NCBI GenBank assembly: GCA_009193005.1
Contig: SDWI01000373.1
Location: forward strand, 399,369-463,368
Direction of reading: 5' to 3'
DNA from: Lamellibrachia luymesi
Lineage: Eukaryota > Annelida > Polychaeta > Sabellida > Siboglinidae
DNA length: 64,000 bases
This document shows positions 57,281 to 64,000 of the stretch, piece after piece. Within the stretch, counting starts at the first letter, position 1. Each line of letters starts with the position of its first letter. A program made the translations under genes and the position numbers. The notes beneath the pieces are model-generated. The model saw only the letters and a list, made by a program, of their open reading frames with translations. It did not search any database and was not told the DNA's origin.

Positions 57281-57965
57281 GGACACTACGGATGGGTTGT
57301 GAAGAGACCTTTTCCATAAAATAAACCACCTCACAACATGTATGAAAAACTTGTTTAAATACAATAATAACTTGTATATGAAGATAATATATTTAGAATA
57401 CACTACCAGTATGCTATTTTATGTTTTGGGGATAATTTAGTATTAAAATAAAAAATGTCATGAATTTCTTTTGATCAGCTTTTGCTGAAAGACAAAAAAT
57501 GCTTCCATGCATTGTTTATTCCAAAGCTAGTTACATTATTACTATGCATAAACAATATTGAACTACCTAGAAACAAACCAAACTGAAAGAAATTATATAT
57601 ACTCTTCTTGCAAACAAAATGGTATGGACACTACGGAAAGTTCATTGATAGACATTTTCCATAAAATAAACCTCACATGCCTGAAAGTCTCACATGAAAG
57701 TCTCACATGTATGAAACACTTGTTTTAAGGCACTAATAACTTGTGTGTGAAGATACCATTATTCAGGAAACAATACCAGTATGCTAGTTTATATCTTTGG
57801 GAATTGGGTAGGATAAAGATATATGCATTAAAACAACTATTTTGTTCAACTGTTTCTCAAAGATGAAATATGTACAATGATGCTTCCAAGCATTTTTTAT
57901 TCCAAAGTTATTTACTTTATTATTGAACTCCATAGGAACAAATCAAACTGAAAGAAATGCTATAC
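57281..57965. repeat. Diverged tandem duplication of about 345 bp
   Basis: ggacactacgg opens both copies (57281 and 57626). Shared markers in the same order include ttttccataaaataaacc, acaatgaaa/tatgaaa-acttgttt, aataacttgt, accagtatgcta, atgcttcca and aaactgaaagaaat. Confidence 0.82.
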
Positions 57966-58781
57966 CTACTATGGCCTACTACTTAGCAAAAAATATGGCT
58001 AGGTTTTGCTAAAAATTTATATCTGTAACTTGTGCACTACTAGACCAAAAATGACACACTGATCTTGACTCAGCTAAATGCGTGTTGGGAACTAACTGCA
58101 ACTGATAGGCAGCTATTAGTATGTGTGAACATTTGTGAATTAATGACAGTACTGCAGCCTTGGTCATCCATGTTTCTCCATCAGCTTACTGAGCAGGATA
58201 TGTCCATCTTCCAAAACTACCACTTCAAATACGGATGCGTCATTGACATGATTATTGCCATACTGTTGGTGGACAACACATGTTTTTGATCATCTTAAAA
58301 TAAATTCATGCTTCATGTATTATTTCTGTCTATTGTTCTAACTAATGTCAGACTGGAGATTGATTTTTGTAGAAAATAATGTGCAGAATCCCATGTAACA
58401 AATGTTCAGAAAATGTCAATCACAAAATAGCAACCTTGGATTGAACACTGCACTTCTCTCTACTGTGTTCTCACACTGCTTATGATAATAAGTTTTCCAA
58501 ATTCTACACATTATAAGTGAGGTATATGCACAATAATGCAAGAACAAATGCACACACATACATATGCATGTACATACTTACGCATGCACGCATCTAACTA
58601 TTACTAGCATGCTCTAAATCACACGTCTATTTATCTAGTAGTGATTTATGATTATTGCATACATGTAACAACATTGTTAGCTAATCGAGAGTCCAATTCA
58701 GCTGCGTCAAGAAAGATGTGAGGGGCACTAGTTTTGTATCTCATGAGTAAATGTGTTAGTCACATTTCTAGGAAGTATCTC

Positions 58782-58836
58782 CATTAGTAAAACACTATAC
58801 ATTAGTAAAACACTATACATTAGTAAAACACTATAC
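58782..58836. repeat. 18-bp minisatellite, three copies
   Basis: Unit acattagtaaaacactat. The neighbouring 57966-58781 and 58837-59329 show no other supported feature. Confidence 0.9.
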
Positions 58837-59329
58837 AATGGGCATTTATTAATGCATTTCCAAACTATTCATTTTTCATATGAGAATTGACAGAATATAA
58901 CAAGTGAATTACATATTTTTGCTTGAAATATACTGTATCATCATCTTTCTAACTGGTTAAATAATGTGTCCATGACTAGTGATAGATACCCTTGTTTCAG
59001 GTCACCGTTGGTTAATCATCATTCAGTTGAATGGCGACCTTCACTGTAATTAAAGGCCAAGTGAGTAGTCATCAGTGTGTATATGTAGAAGGCAAGGTAC
59101 CTGGTAACAGATGATGCATTGCAAAACTGTCCAGAAGACCAACTGAAAATGATGTAGTAATCTTGTGAATATGTGTAAACTATACATACTTATTATGGCT
59201 CATGTGAATAATGTGTTCAATATGTTCAGTAGTAGGTTCCATTAGATGATATAATCTGGTGAGAGAGTTGTGATGTTGTTGTAAAATGTACTCAAGGATC
59301 AATATTGTTAGATGAATTGTTAGATATAC

Positions 59330-59399
<70 letters not shown>
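59330..59399. repeat. (TA)n microsatellite
   Basis: About 35 dinucleotides with one g interruption. Confidence 0.95.
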
Positions 59400-59400
<1 letters not shown>

Positions 59401-59574
59401 TATGTTCAAAGCTGTGAACTTGTAAAATGCAGATGTGTTTGCTTTTATTGTATCTACCTAACTCGATAAAACAGTTGCTTTGGTATGACATGTGCAGTGC
59501 AGATATGTTTTTGTTTTAGGATATGTCACCTGCAGTCCTGATAGACTGTTGTCGTTGTTGTTTTAGGGTGTAAC

Positions 59575-59910
59575 ACATGCAGTGCTTTAGGTTGTTGTTA
59601 TGATGACATCTGCAGTGATATGTTGTTGTTAGGATGTGACACCAACAGTGCTGGTATGTTGTTGTTAGGATGTGACACCTGCCGTGCATATATGTTGTTG
59701 ATGGGATGTGACACCTGCAGTGCTAATAAGTTTTTGTTAGAATGTGACACCTGCAGTGCTGATAGGTTGTTGTTAGAATGTGACATCTGCAGTGCTGATA
59801 AGTTGTTGCTAGAATGTGACACCTCGAGTGCTTAAATTTGTTTATTAGGATGCAGTGCTGCTGGGTTGTTGCTAGGATGTGACACCTGCAGTGCTGATAG
59901 GTTGTTGTTC
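59575..59910. repeat. 36-bp minisatellite, about nine copies
   Basis: Unit aggatgtgacacctgcagtg plus ctgataggttgttgtt; copies differ by several substitutions. A diverged start is visible back to about 59520. Confidence 0.92.
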
Positions 59911-60084
59911 ATGGATGAGAGATAGATTTGTCACTGGATCATGATATTGTTGTCATCTTATGACAGACAGTCCACATTGGCTTGATGCTCCAAAAAAACA
60001 ACTTTTGTATGCTAAAGAAAACTCACATTTTGTGTGCAACATATTATACAGTATGGTTTAGGGTACAGTCACATTCTGTGTTCA

Positions 60085-60195
60085 TAGATATGTGTGAATA
60101 ATGCATGCACCCTAGTGTCCATATGTGTGAATAGTGCATGCAACTTAGTGTACATATGTGTGAATAGTGCATGCACCCTAGTGTCCATATGTGTG
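60085..60195. repeat. 33-bp minisatellite, about three copies
   Basis: Unit tgtgtgaatagtgcatgcac plus cctagtgtccata. Confidence 0.88.
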
Positions 60196-61150
60196 TACAG
60201 TTATATATGTTGTTTGGTGGTGTTTGTTGTGTATAGAACACCAGTAATGTAATCTATTATTAAATATAAATAAATATACAAAATATTGTTATTATAAATT
60301 CCACCATGACTGTTGACTTTATGACTGCATGAAATAGCAGGGTACCTGATTGTATTTATGTAATTATGACAACAGTAAATGCAAATTTATTGTGTGGTAA
60401 ATTATTATAAAATAGCAGCATACATTGTCAAATTGTCATGGTTATAATATTGTTAATTTATTTACTAAGAATAATATTCACGATGCACTAGCAACTCGAT
60501 GTGAGACTATGTAACTGATGTGAAAACAACATCCATTCAGGAAATGTAAGTGATGAAACAAAACTGTTAACTATTGTGATGTATTGTAAGTAATATTGAA
60601 ATAGTATAGGCCTAATTGCTTTTATGTTATATATTTATGTGTACAGTTATTAAGTTTGCCATTTAATCATTACACTTTGATTCAGTTCAGTTCATCCCTT
60701 GACCGGGCCGATCGTAGGGGTGCGTGTTTGGAGGCACAGTGATCTTTCTACATCTGGGACATTTACACTCTGTAAAATCATGATTCCAACAAAAATGTAT
60801 GCCATACGTAAAACTTATGTATATTCTTTTATACATAAAATTATGACTTCCTACTACTGCACTATGTCAGTACTACAATTGTTGTTGGTTGTTTCAAACT
60901 ATGAGATACTGGCTGAATATATTGTTTTGTTAATTTGTGTGTTGTAGCACCAGTAGTGTGTGTTCTGGTGAAACAGTAGATTGTATGATAGGACATCTTG
61001 TTGCTGGATATTCAATAAAGACACCACAGATGTGTATACAGGGGAGTTTGTACAGTTTTTGTAGCATGTAAGTTTCTGGAGAAAAACATCCATGAGAAAG
61101 TGCTGAAATGCTTACTTAATCTGTGTAGTGAATGTGTAGGGGAAATCGGG
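60196..61150. other. Non-coding AT-rich sequence
   Basis: No supported gene or repeat. Confidence 0.45.
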
Positions 61151-61215
61151 GCATGCCAGTACCCTAGAGTATGCCAGTACCTTGGGGTATGCCAGTACGT
61201 AGGGGTATGCCCGCA
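61151..61215. repeat. 18-bp minisatellite, about four copies
   Basis: Unit gtatgccagtaccttggg with variants. Confidence 0.85.
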
Positions 61216-61388
61216 CATCTCATTATTGACCAAACCACATGGTGATTTCGGAATTGTGTTATACAAAAAGTATCTAACACACAACAAACATCTGAACTCA
61301 CGATTTGATCCTTTTACCGTACATTAGAAATGATAAAATAAATAACGTTATGTGCTGATACATAGGTATACCCACATTAATACATGTA

Positions 61389-61468
61389 CAGTTGAACCTC
61401 CGTTTATGGTCACCTTGGTAATACAGCCACCCGGTCCCGATGGTGACCTTAATAGTGAGGTTGCACTG
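61389..61468. mobile_element. 80-bp TIR element (MITE) with TA duplication
   Basis: Left CAGTTGAACCTCCGTTTA and right, in reverse complement, CAGTGCAACCTCACTATTA; flanked by TA on both sides (61387-61388, 61469-61470). The inside also has an inverted pair GGTCACC/GGTGACC. It fits a very short Tc1/mariner-superfamily derivative. Confidence 0.7.
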
Positions 61469-61470
61469 TA

Positions 61471-62850
61471 CACCGATGTGCTGGTGCCATTGTAGACTAT
61501 TTTGCTGTTGTTGTCATAGTGCAAATAAACAAATAGTTACCATCATAAACCTTGTCTGCAAATAAAGTGTGAAGGTAATGTTTTGTTCTGCTGCATTAGA
61601 GCTTTCACACGATGGCAATAAACAATCACTTACGGCTGACACATCAACGGAGTACCAGTTGGGCCTACCGGGCATAACTCAACTATAATTGAGAATCAGT
61701 CAAGACTGACGAAGCGTTTTTCTGAACGTATAATTTTCACACAGGATGCATGTTAGTTGATGTAAAATGTGGTGTGAACATTTAAAGAGAATCCTTGAAT
61801 AAATGTTCCAAGTGGTCGATGCAGGAATGTTAAACTCTAATGGCCACCATTGTCAAAACTGACTGTGCGATGTCTGGGTCTAGAGGGGCACGGATTAGTG
61901 GGGACTTGTGCAACAATAATGAACGGTCGTTGATTCCTAATGTCAAAATGTTATTACTATCCATGGACAGGACATCCTAACAACATTATCTTGGGGCAGG
62001 TCACCTGGTACAACTGGTGGTATATATGTGTATTTCTTAATAATAATTATGCAGTAACATTTGAGTTTTTTTTAATAAATGTACGTTTTACCCCGTCCTC
62101 AACATTTGCAATCGTGAGCTTGTTTCAACCGTGGCGGCAGCTGTCCCAGTCTTGTAGAACAACAAAGAGTGCTCCGTCCAAGAGGTTGAGTGCTCAGTAT
62201 ACCTCGACACGTCTCACTTAGCTAAGTGGCGATAAACAGCCGATACATCCGATACGAGCCAACATAGTTATGTCCGCTACCCTGCAGAAGTGCGTTGACC
62301 TTCGCGTTCATGAAGACAAATGGCGATCTCACTCAGCTATGTACGGATGCTTCAGTCCGGCGTTCTTATGTTTGATGGACACTAGCTAACGATATCATGT
62401 CGTTGAAGTTGTCTAATATACCACTGCCAACATAATTATAATGATATGATATTATTTCGAAGAGTAGACGAGATCGGCACTCTTTGGTTTGAAAGTAGAT
62501 TTTCGACGCAGTTATATGATTCATTCAACCAATCAATGGTGTTGCACCTAGCCGAGAGGCGATGATTAAATTTCCGAATGTCATAGAAGTGTATGCATCT
62601 AATGATAGAATGATCTGCCTAACTTCTCGTACCAAGCTAGGGACACTACGACAGCATAGAAGAGACAAGTTGATTGCACCACGACCATCGTCACAATATC
62701 ATTATGGTTAGGGCCAGGGCACTTTTTTAACATACAGCCCTATCATTTGCATCCCCCCACAGTCAAACCAACTTGCCCCGCCGCCCCCCCCACGCGTGCC
62801 CCCATTCTCCCTAACCAACCCATTGTAGGGCTTAATTTGTATTCTTTTTG
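61471..62850. other. Non-coding sequence
   Basis: No supported gene or repeat. A homopolymer-rich segment with runs of C lies at 62750-62800. Confidence 0.4.
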
Positions 62851-63658
62851 TTAGTGTGTTTCAGTTCATTTTCACTGGTGGCGTAATCAAGAAAGTTCCA
62901 AAGTAATAGAAAGGAAATGTGTCCACAAAAATCAATTTACTGATACGGCTCAGAGGGACATCTTACATTTTAAAAAAGGGCGCCCGAGTGACAGTTCATC
63001 AAGAAGCCATGATCCGCCCACTGCCATCACACCTGACCACACTCCTGACGGCGAAGATCATTACCTTACCCAGACACCTGGTCAGGAAACCGACAACGCA
63101 ACTTCAGGCCAGAGATCGTCAATTTCCCGCACACTGACGTACAAAGGAATTCCGTTAACTAGTGTAGATGTTGTCAACAAATTCCCGGAGCTTCGTTCAT
63201 TTTCGGCAAAGAAGTGTGGCCGATAACGGCTCACATTCTAGTCCTAATATATCAGGAGTATGAGGAGATGGCAAAGAAAAGTTCTAAAAGTGGCACTATA
63301 GCAATCGCAAGCGGCGTCAGGGCGGACTGTAATGATAGGCTGGATAGGGTCATTGACCATATGACCTCTGAGACGCACATCGCAGCAACAAACAAATAAG
63401 AAGATGGACGAAGACTGGGAAGAGTGCACAACGTCGCATCCATGGCTACGCGCACTCACTGCTTACAATAAGACTGTTTTTGCGATGCTTCAGCGAATGG
63501 CCGTCGACGTATACAACGACTGCCTAATCGAAACGGTCTTCGTCGGAACGTGGCCAATGCGATTTCTCGCTTGTTTGGCGTCGGACTATCTTTTGGCCGC
63601 AATGCGAGAAAATGGCACAAATGTGGAATTTGTTCCTGTAACAGAACGGTGCCCCTGA
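62850..63658 (+). pseudogene. Broken coding sequence, possibly N-terminal part of a hAT-transposase-derived protein
   Basis: Three + strand stretches follow one another. Frame 1 (about 62855-63225) has no ATG, follows a pyrimidine-rich tttgtattctttttgttag, and encodes a Ser/Thr/Asp-rich segment ending SFSAKKCGR. Frame 2 (63214-63399) has RLDRVIDHMTSETHIAA, like the end of a BED-type finger. Frame 3 (63404-63658) has HPWLRAL and LQRMAVDVYNDCLIETV, then WPMRFLACLASD. The last two resemble what I recall of the N-terminal part of large transposase-derived metazoan proteins (DVYND/DVHND followed by WPSRSL). A shift or short intron separates frames 2 and 3. The family assignment is from memory and weak. 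Confidence 0.35.
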
Positions 63659-63699
63659 GTAGTTAGTGGAAGTTTCTGAATCCTTAATTCCGGCACCCA

Positions 63700-63830
63700 T
63701 GTGCATGAACGACTTCCGGTTCCGGTTGCGCGCGCAGCCAATCAGAGCGCCCCCTGACGGTTGTAGGAACACCACAAACCGTGCGTAGCGCCCCCTAGCG
63801 ACTGTAGGAGTACTGAAAGATAACCAGTAG
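63700..63830. promoter_or_regulatory. CpG-rich segment with a CCAAT box
   Basis: ttgcgcgcgcagccaatcag holds an exact NF-Y-type CCAATCAG (63738 on) in a stretch with many CpG, unlike most of the window. The words agcgccccct and gactgtagga recur about 55 bp apart (63745 and 63786 regions). It could be a promoter for a gene beyond the window or read on the minus strand. No transcript evidence is available. Confidence 0.35.
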
Positions 63831-64000
63831 CCATCGATAGTGGACATAGGAACGACTGCCCGTTAACAGCGGTCAATAATAGTATCATTAATAACTGAGA
63901 TGAAAGGACCTAATGAGGAGACGAGAAACGAACAGAACACGGTATCGTACAGTGCACACGTATTTTATTGAATACAACAAAGCGGCAGCAGTACAAACGA

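Overview
The window is eukaryotic, from an invertebrate animal genome. Genes are split by GT-AG introns, the sequence is AT-rich and largely non-coding, and it is crowded with non-LTR retrotransposon fragments (L2/CR1, CR1/jockey-like and RTE-like), hAT-like and pogo-like DNA elements, and more than twenty different minisatellites. I cannot name the species from sequence alone. A marine deuterostome or lophotrochozoan is my best guess, from the L2/CR1/RTE/hAT mixture and the style of the receptor gene.

One well-supported host gene is present: a class A (rhodopsin-like) peptide-type G-protein-coupled receptor on the + strand, six coding exons between 42063 and 56798. The exons join in frame into about 476 residues with all seven membrane segments, an ERY box after TM3, the TM3/ECL2 cysteine pair, FCWGP in TM6 and NPIIY in TM7. 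Its introns hold a tRNA-derived SINE-like element, a hAT-type element with a perfect 8-bp target duplication, an RTE-like LINE with a perfect 12-bp target duplication, a deletion relic of another LINE, and several simple repeats.

The most unusual observation is at this gene's splice sites. The 3' splice sites of exons 4 and 6 have each been amplified into a tandem array. Every 40-bp (exon 4) or 59-bp (exon 6) unit carries the polypyrimidine tract, usually the AG, and the first bases of the exon, so the real acceptor is the last of about 5 and 14 AG-bearing copies respectively. At exon 6 the acceptor's own TAG is in frame with the exon, so no upstream copy can give a full-length receptor. The exon 3 acceptor lies just beyond the end of a hAT-like element.

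Left part (1-41 kb): minisatellites at 0.4-1.1, 2.0, 5.5, 7.4-7.9, 13.1-13.7, 14.8-15.0, 15.2-16.5, 17.5, 22.9, 34.3-35.8 and 36.2-37.2 kb; L2/CR1 LINE tails at 2.8-3.7 and 9.0-9.8 kb; a decayed but still visibly spliced hAT-transposase-derived (ZNF862-like) gene at 4.2-5.5 kb on the minus strand; two larger copies of a CR1-like LINE (17.9-19.1 and 37.35-37.93 kb) plus four solo 3' ends of the same family; a 722-bp pogo-like MITE with TA target duplication at 26.3-27.0 kb; and five head-to-tail copies of a 715-bp unit, almost identical, at 30.07-33.65 kb, with a diverged rearranged relative at 23.6-24.6 kb. A hAT dimerisation-domain remnant between inverted termini lies at 37.94-38.60 kb.

Right part (57-64 kb): the receptor 3' flank with a candidate poly(A) signal, a diverged 345-bp tandem duplication, further minisatellites, an 80-bp TIR element, and near the end a comparatively CpG-rich stretch with broken coding sequence that may be the N-terminal part of another hAT-transposase-derived protein, followed by a CCAAT-box-bearing segment.
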